Assembly (NCBI GenBank): GCA_910589675.1
Contig: CAJUTO010000015.1
Coordinates: 1-39,082, forward strand
Length of the DNA stretch: 39,082 nt
DNA from: an uncultured Lactobacillus sp.
Lineage (GTDB): Bacteria > Bacillota > Bacilli > Lactobacillales > Lactobacillaceae
Direction: 5' to 3'
Position numbers and translations under genes: made by a program. The notes under the pieces were generated by a model, which was given only the letters and a program-made list of their open reading frames with translations, was not told the DNA's origin and searched no databases. This document shows, piece after piece, positions 24,849 through 32,505 of this stretch (position 1 is its first letter; each line of letters starts with the position of its first letter).

Positions 24849-26694
24849 CCCAGTCATCCTCCTCGCTCATCGGTTCATATGGTAGAGAAATATAGAAAGT
24901 AGATCCTTTTCCTTCGCTACTTTCAGCCCAAATTTTACCTTGGTGAGCTTCTACGATTTCTTTAGCAATCGCCAATCCTAAGCCGGTTCCTCCTTGAGCG
25001 CGTGATCTTGCCTTATCAACACGATAGAATCGATCAAAAATCTTATTTAAGTCCTTTCTTGGGATTCCTAATCCTTGATCTGAAATACTTAAAATTACCC
25101 GATCTTGTTTTTGAACCAATTTGACAGTAATCACACCACCATCAGGAGAATATTTAATGGCATTATTGATGATGTTATCAACTACTTGCATCATTTTATC
25201 CGTATCAATCTCCACCCAAAGAGCTTGATTGCACAATTCTCTCTTAATAGTGTATTTCTTTTTCTCGCCTTTTTTCTTATCGTTTTTTACAATCATATCA
25301 AATCGATTCAAAATATGGGCTACAAAATCATTTAGATTTACCCATTCAAGATCCATTCGAGAAACCCCACGATCCATGCGAGAGAGACTTAGCAGATCAT
25401 TAATCATTCGAATCATTCTTTCAGTTTCTTCTTGAGTTACCTCTAAAAACTTAGGAGCAATGTTTGGATCTTTCCATGCTCCCTCACTAAGGGCATCAAT
25501 ATAAGCTCTTAAACTAGTTAGTGGCGTTCTCAATTCGTGAGAAACATTGGATACAAATTGCTTTTGCGAGTTTTCGTTTTTTAATTGCTCAGTCACATCA
25601 TGAAGAACGCATACACTTCCGGAGACAAATCCTGTAACTCTTTTAATTAAAGAAAAGCTAGCATGAAGGATCATTTCATCCTGTGTTCCAGCATTTACCG
25701 TTACAACTATTTCCTTTTGATTAGAAATAAGGTCTTGCGAAGATTCATCAATTCCTAAAACTTCCGCAATCGGCTTATTTACCACATCATCTTCTTTTAC
25801 ATTTAGGAAATTAAGTGCCATTTGGTTAACAATAGTAACATTTCCATGGCGATCTGTGGCAATTACCCCATCAGTCATGTGAGACAGCACGCTATCTAGT
25901 CTTCGTCGCTCGCTTTCTGACTCTTCCTGCGATTTTTCAATTCTAACTGATAAAGTATTGAAAGCTTCTCCTAATTGTCCTAACTCGTCATTTGAATAAA
26001 TCTTCACCTGACTAGAATAGTCGCCATCTGCAATACTAAGCGCCTGGCTTTTCATTTCTTCAATTGGTCTGGTTATCGCCCGGGAAATAACTAAAGCTAA
26101 AATTGCCCCTAAAATTGCTGCAATCAAAGACGCCAATAAAAACATCATTGATGTATTACGCAAATCTTGAAATACATTTTGCATGCTTGCTCGAACGTAG
26201 ACTGCTCCCACAGTGCTGGTCGATCCATTTCCACTTCCTAATGGAGTAATTTGGATCATATAATTACTGCCATTATCATCAACAATTTTAGTTAATTGTC
26301 TGCCGGTTGAAGTGACTTGCTTAACGTCATTGTTATTAACTCTCTGCCCAATTCGACTTCGATCATTTAAACTTGAGACTGCTCGAATAATATCCTTATT
26401 ATCAACCACAATAATTTCACTAATTGAATCATTATTGTAATCATTAATAATTCTACTTAAACGATCATTAGTCCCTTTATTGTCTCGAGTCAATTGAGAT
26501 GCTAATTGGTTAGCAACAACATTTTGAATTTGAATTGAAGATTGAAAATTTTCAATACTATTTTGTTCAAGTTGTCTAGTGAAATAGGCCCCAATTACTT
26601 CAATTGTGGCAATTAACATCAACATAAATACAACTGCTAGCTTTGTACTTATGGAATTAAATGTCTTTTTTAGTTTATCTTTTATTCTCTTCAT
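24838..26694 (-). CDS. walK: Cell-wall sensor histidine kinase WalK
   Basis: 618 residues in the usual WalK order: membrane helix (about 18-36), extracellular domain (37-180) with VVDNKDIIRA, second helix (182-204), HAMP (205-257), PAS (265-365), the H-box FVSNVSHELRTPLTSLRAYI with phospho-accepting His386, N-box NIINNAIKYS (507-516), and G-boxes DQGLGI (539-544) and GGTGLGL (568-574). It controls peptidoglycan turnover genes. Its ribosome site is weak, and a strong hairpin separates it from walR. Confidence 0.97.
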   Translation of the reverse strand: MKRIKDKLKKTFNSISTKLAVVFMLMLIATIEVIGAYFTRQLEQNSIENFQSSIQIQNVVANQLASQLTRDNKGTNDRLSRIINDYNNDSISEIIVVDNKDIIRAVSSLNDRSRIGQRVNNNDVKQVTSTGRQLTKIVDDNGSNYMIQITPLGSGNGSTSTVGAVYVRASMQNVFQDLRNTSMMFLLASLIAAILGAILALVISRAITRPIEEMKSQALSIADGDYSSQVKIYSNDELGQLGEAFNTLSVRIEKSQEESESERRRLDSVLSHMTDGVIATDRHGNVTIVNQMALNFLNVKEDDVVNKPIAEVLGIDESSQDLISNQKEIVVTVNAGTQDEMILHASFSLIKRVTGFVSGSVCVLHDVTEQLKNENSQKQFVSNVSHELRTPLTSLRAYIDALSEGAWKDPNIAPKFLEVTQEETERMIRMINDLLSLSRMDRGVSRMDLEWVNLNDFVAHILNRFDMIVKNDKKKGEKKKYTIKRELCNQALWVEIDTDKMMQVVDNIINNAIKYSPDGGVITVKLVQKQDRVILSISDQGLGIPRKDLNKIFDRFYRVDKARSRAQGGTGLGLAIAKEIVEAHQGKIWAESSEGKGSTFYISLPYEPMSEEDDWDEV

Positions 26695-26718
26695 CTTTAC
26701 TCTAAAAACAAAAACACA

Positions 26719-26760
26719 AAAAGAAAGCCACTCAACTAATTACAGTTGTGGCTTTCTTTT
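26719..26760 (-). terminator. Hairpin terminator/attenuator between walR and walK
   Basis: AAAGAAAGCCAC (26720-26731) pairs perfectly with GTGGCTTTCTTT (26748-26759), with a further AACT/AGTT pairing inside. On the minus strand it starts directly at the stop codon of walR and is followed by TTGTGTTTTTG. It could stop most transcripts after walR, so that the kinase and the downstream genes are made in lower amounts. Confidence 0.75.
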
Positions 26761-27477
26761 TTATTCATCGGTTGGTTGTTTTACATAATAGCCGACACCA
26801 CGACGAGTTACCAAAATTTGAGGTTGGATTGGATTATCTTCAATCTTTTCTCTTAATCGGTGCACCGTAACGTCCACAGTCCGCACATCGCCAAAGTAGT
26901 CATAACCCCAAACAGTCTGAAGCAAGTGCTCACGAGTCATAACTTGTCCCATATGTTGAGCCAAATAGTATAAGAGTTCAAACTCACGGTGAGTTAACTC
27001 AATTTTTTTACCATTTTTTTCGACAATATAGGCATCTGGCATAATCACCAAGTTACCAATAGTAATATTTTTATCGGTTTCTTCTTGAGTTGCAGCTTCT
27101 GCTTTCTTTACAATATCACGACGACGCAAGTTAGCCTTAACACGTGCAACTAGTTCACGGTTTGAAAATGGCTTAGTTACGTAATCGTCTGCACCCATTT
27201 CAAGTCCTAAAACTTTATCAATTTCAGTATCTTTAGCAGTTACCATAATGATAGGCATATCATGAGTTTGACGTACTTCACGTGCAACCTCAAGTCCATC
27301 TTTTTTTGGTAACATCAAATCCAGAATCATTAAATCCGGATCATATTCGTCAACTTTTTTAACAGCTTCTTCGCCATCATAGGCGGTGTCAACATCAAAG
27401 CCTTCCTTAGTCAAATTAAACTTAATGATATCGGAAATTGGCTTCTCATCGTCAACAACGAGAATCTTTTTTGGCAT
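26761..27477 (-). CDS. walR: Response regulator WalR
   Basis: 238 residues. Receiver domain 1-120 with acidic D8-D9, phospho-accepting Asp in [13 protein letters not shown] near residue 53, the switch threonine in MVTAKD and Lys in VTKPF; OmpR-type winged helix 135-235 ([54 protein letters not shown]). It is the essential regulator partner of WalK. The ribosome site AAAGGAGG lies 9 bases from the ATG. The promoter is visible upstream. Confidence 0.97.
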   Translation of the reverse strand: MPKKILVVDDEKPISDIIKFNLTKEGFDVDTAYDGEEAVKKVDEYDPDLMILDLMLPKKDGLEVAREVRQTHDMPIIMVTAKDTEIDKVLGLEMGADDYVTKPFSNRELVARVKANLRRRDIVKKAEAATQEETDKNITIGNLVIMPDAYIVEKNGKKIELTHREFELLYYLAQHMGQVMTREHLLQTVWGYDYFGDVRTVDVTVHRLREKIEDNPIQPQILVTRRGVGYYVKQPTDE

Positions 27478-27502
27478 ACCCGAATGCCTCCTTTGCCCTT
27501 AT

Positions 27503-27531
27503 ATTATACTGGTTTTTGCCAATTTAGCCAA
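27503..27531 (-). promoter_or_regulatory. walR promoter
   Basis: On the minus strand TTGGCT, a 17-base spacer and TATAAT, about 25 bases before the walR start. Confidence 0.75.
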
Positions 27532-27558
27532 AAAAATAAAGAAAATTGTAAAAAGTGC

Positions 27559-27587
27559 TTGCATTTTATTTTGATTCATTGCATAAT
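27559..27587 (+). promoter_or_regulatory. Promoter of the first tRNA-Lys gene
   Basis: TTGCAT, a 17-base spacer and CATAAT, about 22 bases before the tRNA. Confidence 0.65.
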
Positions 27588-27608
27588 AGTATCTGTCAGT
27601 TATGACAT

Positions 27609-27681
27609 GGGTGGTTAGCTCAGCTGGCAGAGCAACGGACTCTTAATCCGTGGGTCCAGGGTTCGATCCCCTGACCACCCA
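27609..27681 (+). tRNA. tRNA-Lys(CTT), first copy
   Basis: A complete cloverleaf of 73 bases: acceptor GGGTGGT/ACCACCC, D arm AGCTC..GAGC, anticodon stem ACGGA/TCCGT with loop CTCTTAA (anticodon CTT at 27642-27644), TpsiC arm with GTTCGATCC. No CCA is encoded after base 27681. A TTCG hairpin terminator follows. Confidence 0.97.
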
Positions 27682-27688
27682 TAACTTT

Positions 27689-27714
27689 AACATCGCTTCG
27701 GCGATGTTTTTTTG
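27689..27714 (+). terminator. Terminator after the first tRNA-Lys
   Basis: AACATCGC-TTCG-GCGATGTT followed by seven T. Confidence 0.9.
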
Positions 27715-27789
27715 TTGCTAAAAAATGGCTTCTCAATGAGAATTATTGGTAAAATGAAGATAAGAAATTAAGCAGAGAGGGGCTTTTTT

Positions 27790-28014
27790 ATGAACAACGA
27801 AAATGTATTTTTTAATCCTGGGGATGCCATTGCTTCTTCTCACGACTTCAAAGAAGCTAGAAGAAGTGCTCAAATCATCAAAGCTGATAAACCAACCGCA
27901 GGACAAATTGTAATCGCCCAAAATGCCAAAAGTGGCAAATACGCTATCTACTTTGCCGATAAAGCAAGAGACGATAAGCATGGCGAGCCATACAAAATCA
28001 CAGAAAAACTATAA
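27790..28014 (+). CDS. Conserved-looking small protein of 74 residues, unknown function
   Basis: The ATG follows GAGAGGGG at 8 bases and a terminator follows the stop, so the gene is real. The protein starts MNNENVFFNPGDAIASSHDF and contains a beta-rich middle GQIVIAQNAKSGKYAIYFAD and a charged tail. No catalytic or membrane feature is seen. It sits at the left edge of the accessory stretch behind the tRNA. Confidence 0.75.
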   Translation: MNNENVFFNPGDAIASSHDFKEARRSAQIIKADKPTAGQIVIAQNAKSGKYAIYFADKARDDKHGEPYKITEKL

Positions 28015-28021
28015 GAATTTT

Positions 28022-28056
28022 ATAGCTTCCCCACGAGGAGAAGCTATTTGTTTTTA
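28022..28056 (+). terminator. Terminator after the 74-residue gene
   Basis: ATAGCTTC pairs with GAAGCTAT, followed by TTGTTTTT. Confidence 0.8.
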
Positions 28057-28148
28057 AGTATTTTTAGTAAGTCAATAATTACTACAACCAGTCAAATTAG
28101 TAACAATAATCAAAGCATTTGTTAATGTGTGGCATTTAAAAAGAATGT

Positions 28149-28257
28149 TATAATGTTTTCAGATAGTAAGATAAGCGTTGAGCAGGCGTGCAACAAAGGT
28201 GAGCTGATTACTTGCCGAAAGACGTCCTGTGGGTGGTCGTTGAACCACCTTTTTTTA
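28149..28257 (+). ncRNA. Candidate small RNA of about 95 nucleotides
   Basis: An extended -10 element (TGTTATAAT, 28146-28154) precedes a stretch that is clearly more GC-rich than its surroundings and ends in a strong terminator, GGTGGT-CGTTGA-ACCACC with seven T, at 28250-28257. Inside, GTTG..CAAC and GGTGAG..TTACTTGCC can form short stems. No start codon with a ribosome site is present and no gene follows before the next promoter, so an independent RNA is likelier than a leader. I cannot name the family. Confidence 0.5.
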
Positions 28258-28346
28258 TTGCAAAATTTTCAGTTTTCCCGTATCACAATATATTATATTA
28301 AAATAATAAAATTTATAATTTAACTAATAAATAATTAAAATTATTG

Positions 28347-28375
28347 TTGACTTTTAATTTTTATCACTGTAATAT
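28347..28375 (+). promoter_or_regulatory. Promoter of the T-box leader
   Basis: TTGACT, a 17-base spacer and TAATAT, about 8 bases before the start of the T-box RNA. Confidence 0.75.
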
Positions 28376-28382
28376 TATGTTC

Positions 28383-28668
28383 AATCAAAAATAAAAACGG
28401 CTTTGATAAGGAAAGTAAGTTTTACTGAAGTACTACAGAGAGTTTCTGGTGGGTGCGAAGAAACAACGAAGGTTTAGCTGAAAATCACCTTTGAGCAGAA
28501 ATTACGAATTGAGTAGTTTCAGGGTGCGCCCTTTATAGCGTCGACGTATCGCTCTTTTTGAGCCGCACGTGCAACGAGGCTGGGGCTATGCTCAGCGAAC
28601 ATAGGTGGTACAGCGCATAAGCGCCCTATTAGATCAAAATAATTGGTCTGGTAGGGCGCTTTTTTCTT
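28383..28668 (+). promoter_or_regulatory. T-box riboswitch, isoleucine-type specifier
   Basis: Stem I motifs occur in order: an AGAGAG element at 28436-28442, the GGTGGGTGCGAAG distal loop near 28448, and the specifier region TGAAAATCACCTTTGAGC (28479-28496). Aligned on the GAAA-codon-A...TTGAGC pattern, the specifier is ATC (28484-28486), isoleucine. The conserved T-box AGGTGGTACAGCGC lies at 28603-28616, followed by the terminator GCGCCCTATTAGATC/GGTCTGGTAGGGCGC with six T (28621-28668). Uncharged tRNA should block the terminator and allow expression downstream. No synthetase, biosynthesis or amino-acid transport gene follows; the next gene encodes a secreted peptide. Confidence 0.88.
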
Positions 28669-28711
28669 TAACAACGCTGTTAAATTGTAAAAGAGGAGGA
28701 TAATTTTATGA

Positions 28712-29266
28712 ATGCACAATTATCAAAAAAAATCGAAGTTTTTTTGTTTAATGATGACCTTTGTTATGATTCTAGAATTTTTTGCTACAACTGCTGTACC
28801 AGCATTTGCAAGTCAACAAAAAACAGATGTAGATAATGATCCGGAAGTTGCTGTAGTAGCACAGGAATTAGAAAAAATTTTTGCAAATGGAGTTAGTCAG
28901 GAAAATCTAAATAGATATGTATTAAAAAATTTCTCTAATAAAGAACTTACTGTTGCGGAAAAAGAACTAGATGTTAATTATAATCCGTTTTCTCTACAAT
29001 CAAAAAATGATAATAACTCATTACATTCTGTTTCTGTATACGGGTGAAATAATTTAGGACAATGCATGTACAATAAAATCAAAGATGAATTTTTTGCAAT
29101 GATTAATATCGGAGTAATTGTTAAGTATGCTAAGAAAAAAGCATGGAAGGAATTAGCTAAAGTTGTTATTCGTTTTGCTAAAGGTGCGGGTGTTAGAACG
29201 AATGCAGCGATTGTTACAGCTCAGTTGGCTGTATGGGCTGTCCAATGTGGAATGAATGGGGATTAA
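28712..29266 (+). pseudogene. Secreted helical (bacteriocin-like) protein gene interrupted by an in-frame TGA
   Basis: Two open frames, 28712-29047 (111 codons) and 29066-29266 (66 codons), lie in the same reading frame and are parted only by TGA at 29045 and six sense codons. Read through, they form one protein of about 184 residues: a signal peptide ending VPAFA-S (about 1-34), a charged middle, then a cationic helical C-terminal part with KIKDEFFAMINIGVIVKYAK and AKVVIRFAKGAG and a small-residue helix ending QCGMNGD. I recall similar one-piece proteins from other Gram-positives, but cannot name a family. A second problem lies at the start: the best-spaced ATG (28708, 8 bases after AGGAGG) is in another frame and would join this frame only if the run of eight A at 28725 were seven. 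Either the gene is broken, or it is expressed in pieces. Confidence 0.6.
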
Positions 29267-29269
29267 TTT

Positions 29270-29443
29270 ATGCAACATGTAGTAGATTTTCTAATTACTT
29301 ATGTCCTTGTAGTTATATGTTATTTTCTGGATAGCGGATATTTTCGCCCATTTGCTTCCCTAATTATGACTTTAGTATTAATAGGTTCAGGATATTTCAT
29401 TGGCAAGCTATATTATGAATCTAAAAATAGAATTAATAAATAA
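29270..29443 (+). CDS. Small two-helix membrane protein of 57 residues, possible immunity protein
   Basis: The ATG follows GGGGAT at 6 bases and starts 3 bases after the preceding stop. The protein begins MQHVVDFLITYVLVVICYFL and has two membrane helices (about 7-21 and 28-46) and a basic tail ending SKNRINK. Size, topology and position directly behind a secreted cationic peptide gene fit a bacteriocin immunity protein, but this is inference from context. The frame is too short for usual ORF cut-offs. Confidence 0.6.
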   Translation: MQHVVDFLITYVLVVICYFLDSGYFRPFASLIMTLVLIGSGYFIGKLYYESKNRINK

Positions 29444-29505
29444 CTAAAACTATAGCTTTTGGCAATTTTCGGTGTAGTGCTACTTATGACGAATATAATT
29501 TGGAT

Positions 29506-29676
29506 TTATGATTAAAAGATATAAGTTACCTCTAACTCCCAGTAACGTAGGGCTTGGCTATTCCGAGACGATACGGAAGACGGCTTTAGCCGGCTGAAGC
29601 GTCGAGGATAGACTTGCCCGAAGCGGACGGGAGTTAGAGGGTAAAACAAAAAGCAGTTTTCGAACTGCTTTTTTTC
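29506..29676 (+). ncRNA. Candidate highly structured RNA of unknown type
   Basis: A perfect 12-bp stem (CCTCTAACTCCC at 29529-29540 with GGGAGTTAGAGG at 29629-29640) encloses about 88 bases that are unusually GC-rich for this window. Inside, GGGC..GGCTAT.CC pairs with GG.ATAG..GCCC, then GACG with CGTC, with a CGGC-TTTA-GCCG hairpin at the tip. A classical terminator follows (GCAGTTTTCGAACTGC with seven T, to 29676), and TATAAT lies at 29494-29499. No good reading frame is present. I do not recognise it as a known riboswitch, SRP, 6S or tmRNA. Confidence 0.6.
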
Positions 29677-29760
29677 GTGTATTTAAATTAAATAGATGCA
29701 GATGATACATTAGGATCGTGTAGAAAGTGAGTGCTTGATACTACCACTGTGTGATGATAC

Positions 29761-30612
29761 TTAACTTGTATATTTAGTTATAACTCCATTTAGTGCATGA
29801 CTATATTCGTCCATTCCCGCTAACTTAATACTATGAGTAATATCTTTACAGTTTTCTATATAAACTTGTTTTTTATTGAAATGGTAGTCAATTAGATTTT
29901 GATAAAATGCAATTAACTCTTTTTCTAAAAATAAGCGTGGCTTTATGGAAATTTTCTTTGAATTTTGTAAAAGATAATCCGTGTAGTTATAGTTTCCTTC
30001 TTTAATAGATAGATAAAGTAAATTACCAATGATACTTAATAACACTTCTTGTATATCTACTTCTTTTGTATCTATAAACTTGTTAATAGCTTGTTTTGTA
30101 ATAAAAAAATTACTATCTAAGTCATAAAATTCCATAAAATTACAAAATAGAGTTAATTTATTTAAGTTAATAGATGGCATGTTGAAGATTTGATTTTTTA
30201 AATCTTCCCTTACCTGTATATCTGGTTCATCATCATTTGTTTTCATGCATTCAATCCAACCGCTTATTGATAAATATAATTCATTCTTATTTGGTAAATG
30301 ACTTTTATCTATTTCTTCTTTTAAAACTTCTAATTGTTTCTTATCTGATCTATAGTATGCATCTAAAGCCTCTTCCTCTATGGATAAATTTCGATAATGT
30401 TCAAAATCTCCTTTTAAAGTTAAATTTTTAAAAAAAGACCAAAGAGGGATACCATTGTGTTCTAAAACAGCAATCAGATCTTCAGCAGTAATACGATGAC
30501 CATCCTTTTCAACTTTTGAATAATATGAAGTACTTACAATTCCATCTGCAAATTGTTTTTGAGTTAGCCCTTTTTTTAGTCGATATTCTTTCAATAATTC
30601 GCCAATTGTCAT
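29761..30612 (-). CDS. Rgg-type transcriptional regulator
   Basis: 283 residues, standard Rgg length. The N-terminal helix-turn-helix reads MTIGELLKEYRLKKGLTQKQ and FADGIVSTSYYSKVEKDGH; the rest is alpha-helical, as in the repeat domain that binds peptide pheromones. ATG 30612 follows GGAGGA. It is divergent from the MFS gene, with 96 bases between them, and probably controls it. The remnant at 14421-14895 is a decayed relative beside another MFS gene. No typical short pheromone gene is evident next to it. Confidence 0.88.
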   Translation of the reverse strand: MTIGELLKEYRLKKGLTQKQFADGIVSTSYYSKVEKDGHRITAEDLIAVLEHNGIPLWSFFKNLTLKGDFEHYRNLSIEEEALDAYYRSDKKQLEVLKEEIDKSHLPNKNELYLSISGWIECMKTNDDEPDIQVREDLKNQIFNMPSINLNKLTLFCNFMEFYDLDSNFFITKQAINKFIDTKEVDIQEVLLSIIGNLLYLSIKEGNYNYTDYLLQNSKKISIKPRLFLEKELIAFYQNLIDYHFNKKQVYIENCKDITHSIKLAGMDEYSHALNGVITKYTS

Positions 30613-30708
30613 ATTTTTTCCTCCTAATGTTCAAATACGACATTTTTAAAAGTCATTTTAATTCCTTGCTAAGATTAAGGCAACATTAAAATAAAGGAGT
30701 TAAACATT
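30613..30708. promoter_or_regulatory. Shared promoter region of the Rgg and MFS genes
   Basis: The 96 bases hold both ribosome sites (GGAGGA on the minus strand; AAAGGAG on the plus) and the imperfect dyad GACATTTTTAAAAGTC at 30640-30655, a possible Rgg operator. Promoter boxes are not clear. Confidence 0.4.
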
Positions 30709-31983
30709 ATGAATATATTTTTGAAAAATAAAGATTATAAAAGATTTTCAATTGCTAGTTTTCTATCAGAGACTGGGGATGTACTTTTCTACTTAGCATT
30801 TATGACTTATGCAAGTAAATTACAAAACTATTCTCTAGCTTTATCATTAATTGCAATTTCTGAATCTATTCCAAGATTATTTGAGATTTTTGCAGGTTAT
30901 TTTGCCGATAGAACACATAAGAAGTTCAGAAATATTTTCTTAATGGCAGTGGTGAGATTTGTTTTATACGGTCTTGTTGGAATTTTATTTGCTACTAATG
31001 TTTCAGATTGGAATTTAGTGATTGCAGTAGTAGTAATTAACTTCTTCTCAGATACTTTTGGCTCATATTCAGCCGGGTTAGTATCTCCATTAATTGCAGA
31101 TATCGTTGGTAAAGAAGAATTTGGTGAAGCAGAAGGCTTTACTGGTGGAGTATCGCAAATCATTAATATGGTTGCACAATTTGTTGGTTCAGGTTTACTT
31201 TTGTTCATGTCATACTCAAGTTTAGCTTTTGTTAATGCCTTTACCTTTCTCGTAGCAGGTATCTTATACTTAAGCGTTGGCTTAAAACATAAAAAAGCTG
31301 GTCGATCACTTGAGCATCAAGAAGTTAATGAGCAAAAATTCTTGGCAACAATGAAGTCATCATACACGCAAGCTAAAAGGGCACATGGTTTATTAACTAT
31401 TATGGTTATTGTTGCTTTACTTAATGGTGTATTAGGCGCAATGAGTGCTTTAATTCCAATTGTAATGGCAGCCCATAAGTCCACTATGTTAATTGGTAGC
31501 TACAGTTTCACAATGGCGTTAATGGGCGTATTAGTCAGTCTTGGGGCTGCATTTGGTAGTATGTTTGGTCAACAATTATTTAGAAATGTTTCAGCATTCG
31601 CAATGACCATTACTGCTGGAATCTTAAGCTTCTTAACGACTCTATCTTCAATCATAGCTCATATTTACGCTATCTTGCCATTCTTCTTCCTTTTAGCAGC
31701 TACAGCTAGTATCGCTTCTATTAAATTAACTCAATGGTTAGTAAATACAGTTGAACATAAAATTTTAGCTTCAACTATGGGACTACTCAATACTTTTGCA
31801 ATGGCGTCTGCACCAGTCATGACTACTATCTTTACTACTATTTCAGGTATTAGTGATGTTAGATATGCTTTAATTGCGCTGCTTGCAGTAGAAGCAATGG
31901 TTGTATTCGTTGCAGTAAGATTAAGTGTAAAAGTTAAGAGATCTCAAACAGAAGCTGAAACAGTTATTAAAGTTAGTGAATAG
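30709..31983 (+). CDS. MFS exporter
   Basis: 424 residues with twelve hydrophobic helices and the loop 2-3 motif GYFADRTHKKFRNI near residue 63. It resembles macrolide/multidrug or peptide efflux transporters of the MFS. The ATG follows AAAGGAG at 8 bases. Its control is probably by the divergent Rgg regulator. It may export a compound or the product of the peptide locus nearby; both are inference. The open frame antisense to it is a shadow. Confidence 0.88.
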   Translation: MNIFLKNKDYKRFSIASFLSETGDVLFYLAFMTYASKLQNYSLALSLIAISESIPRLFEIFAGYFADRTHKKFRNIFLMAVVRFVLYGLVGILFATNVSDWNLVIAVVVINFFSDTFGSYSAGLVSPLIADIVGKEEFGEAEGFTGGVSQIINMVAQFVGSGLLLFMSYSSLAFVNAFTFLVAGILYLSVGLKHKKAGRSLEHQEVNEQKFLATMKSSYTQAKRAHGLLTIMVIVALLNGVLGAMSALIPIVMAAHKSTMLIGSYSFTMALMGVLVSLGAAFGSMFGQQLFRNVSAFAMTITAGILSFLTTLSSIIAHIYAILPFFFLLAATASIASIKLTQWLVNTVEHKILASTMGLLNTFAMASAPVMTTIFTTISGISDVRYALIALLAVEAMVVFVAVRLSVKVKRSQTEAETVIKVSE

Positions 31984-32043
31984 TACAATGTAAAGTAATG
32001 TTTAACGTCAATAAAAAGACATACTTAATGGAAATGTGAACTT

Positions 32044-32080
32044 AACCTCCAGAGTTGGACAAAAATCTAACCTGGGGGTT
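32044..32080. repeat. Hairpin of unknown origin, possible insertion-sequence remnant
   Basis: AACCTCCAG pairs with CTGGGGGTT (one G-T) over 19 bases containing GTTGGACAAAAATCTAAC. The sequence recalls ends of IS3-type elements of lactobacilli, but I cannot confirm this. The rest of 31984-32200 shows no gene; a frame at 32055-32276 has no ribosome site and runs into the tRNA. Confidence 0.3.
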
Positions 32081-32201
32081 TACTATCAGTAAATATTTAA
32101 TTGAAACCAATTACTTATTGAAAAATTACTATCTCAAGGTGAATCTATCCAGTACTTTTTTATCTTTTTTAAATTTTTCAATATTTTTTGTAAAAAAATA
32201 C

Positions 32202-32230
32202 TTGTCAAAAGGCAAATTAATTGATAATAT
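32202..32230 (+). promoter_or_regulatory. Promoter of the second tRNA-Lys gene
   Basis: TTGTCA, a 17-base spacer and TAATAT. Confidence 0.7.
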
Positions 32231-32266
32231 ATTTAACTGTCAGCGGTTGAGAGCTGAACAAAAATT

Positions 32267-32339
32267 GGGTGGTTAGCTCAGCTGGCAGAGCAACGGACTC
32301 TTAATCCGTGGGTCCAGGGTTCGATCCCCTGACCACCCA
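32267..32339 (+). tRNA. tRNA-Lys(CTT), second copy
   Basis: Identical over all 73 bases to the tRNA at 27609-27681, with anticodon CTT. Unlike the first copy it is followed directly by an encoded CCA end (to 32342). The flanking bases differ on both sides, so only the tRNA itself is shared. Confidence 0.97.
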
Positions 32340-32374
32340 CCAAAATGAAAATGGCACTGCAAGTAGTCGGTGAT

Positions 32375-32422
32375 TTTTTTGTACCTAAAGCCAAATACCA
32401 TGTGGTATTTGGCTTTTATTTT
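32375..32422 (+). repeat. 48-bp repeat unit, copy A (terminator-like hairpin)
   Basis: Together with copy B at 32753-32800 this is a direct repeat with one mismatch in its core. It starts in a T-run and contains the perfect palindrome AGCCAAATACCATGTGGTATTTGGCT followed by T residues in shorter form (arms GCCAAATACC / GGTATTTGGC), so it is itself a terminator. The two copies lie on either side of the first small-peptide/antisense locus. Confidence 0.8.
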
Positions 32423-32476
32423 TGTACACTGATATATTTTTATGGCAAACGTAAGCGTATCTTAAAAGATAAAAAA

Positions 32477-32498
32477 TAGCAGTCCCGCGGGACTGCTA
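32477..32498 (-). terminator. Terminator of the first small-peptide gene
   Basis: AGCAGTCCCGCGGGACTGCT, a perfect palindrome; on the minus strand it is followed by ATTTTTTATC. Confidence 0.85.
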
Positions 32499-32505
32499 TG
32501 GTTAT

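Noticed and set aside
27733-27981. Minus-strand frame of 82 codons
   Set aside because: Antisense shadow of the 74-residue gene, which has the ribosome site and terminator.
28129-28323. Frame of 64 codons over the small RNA
   Set aside because: It starts with GTG without a ribosome site and crosses a strong terminator.
28519-28719. Minus-strand frame over the T-box
   Set aside because: It lies antisense to conserved T-box stems and has no expression signals.
32055-32276. Open frame of 73 codons before the second tRNA
   Set aside because: No ribosome site, low-complexity composition, and it runs into the tRNA and across its promoter.
27609-32342. The two tRNA-Lys genes as attL/attR of an integrated element
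   Set aside because: The whole tRNA is duplicated rather than its 3' end, flanks show no shared core and no integrase gene is present.
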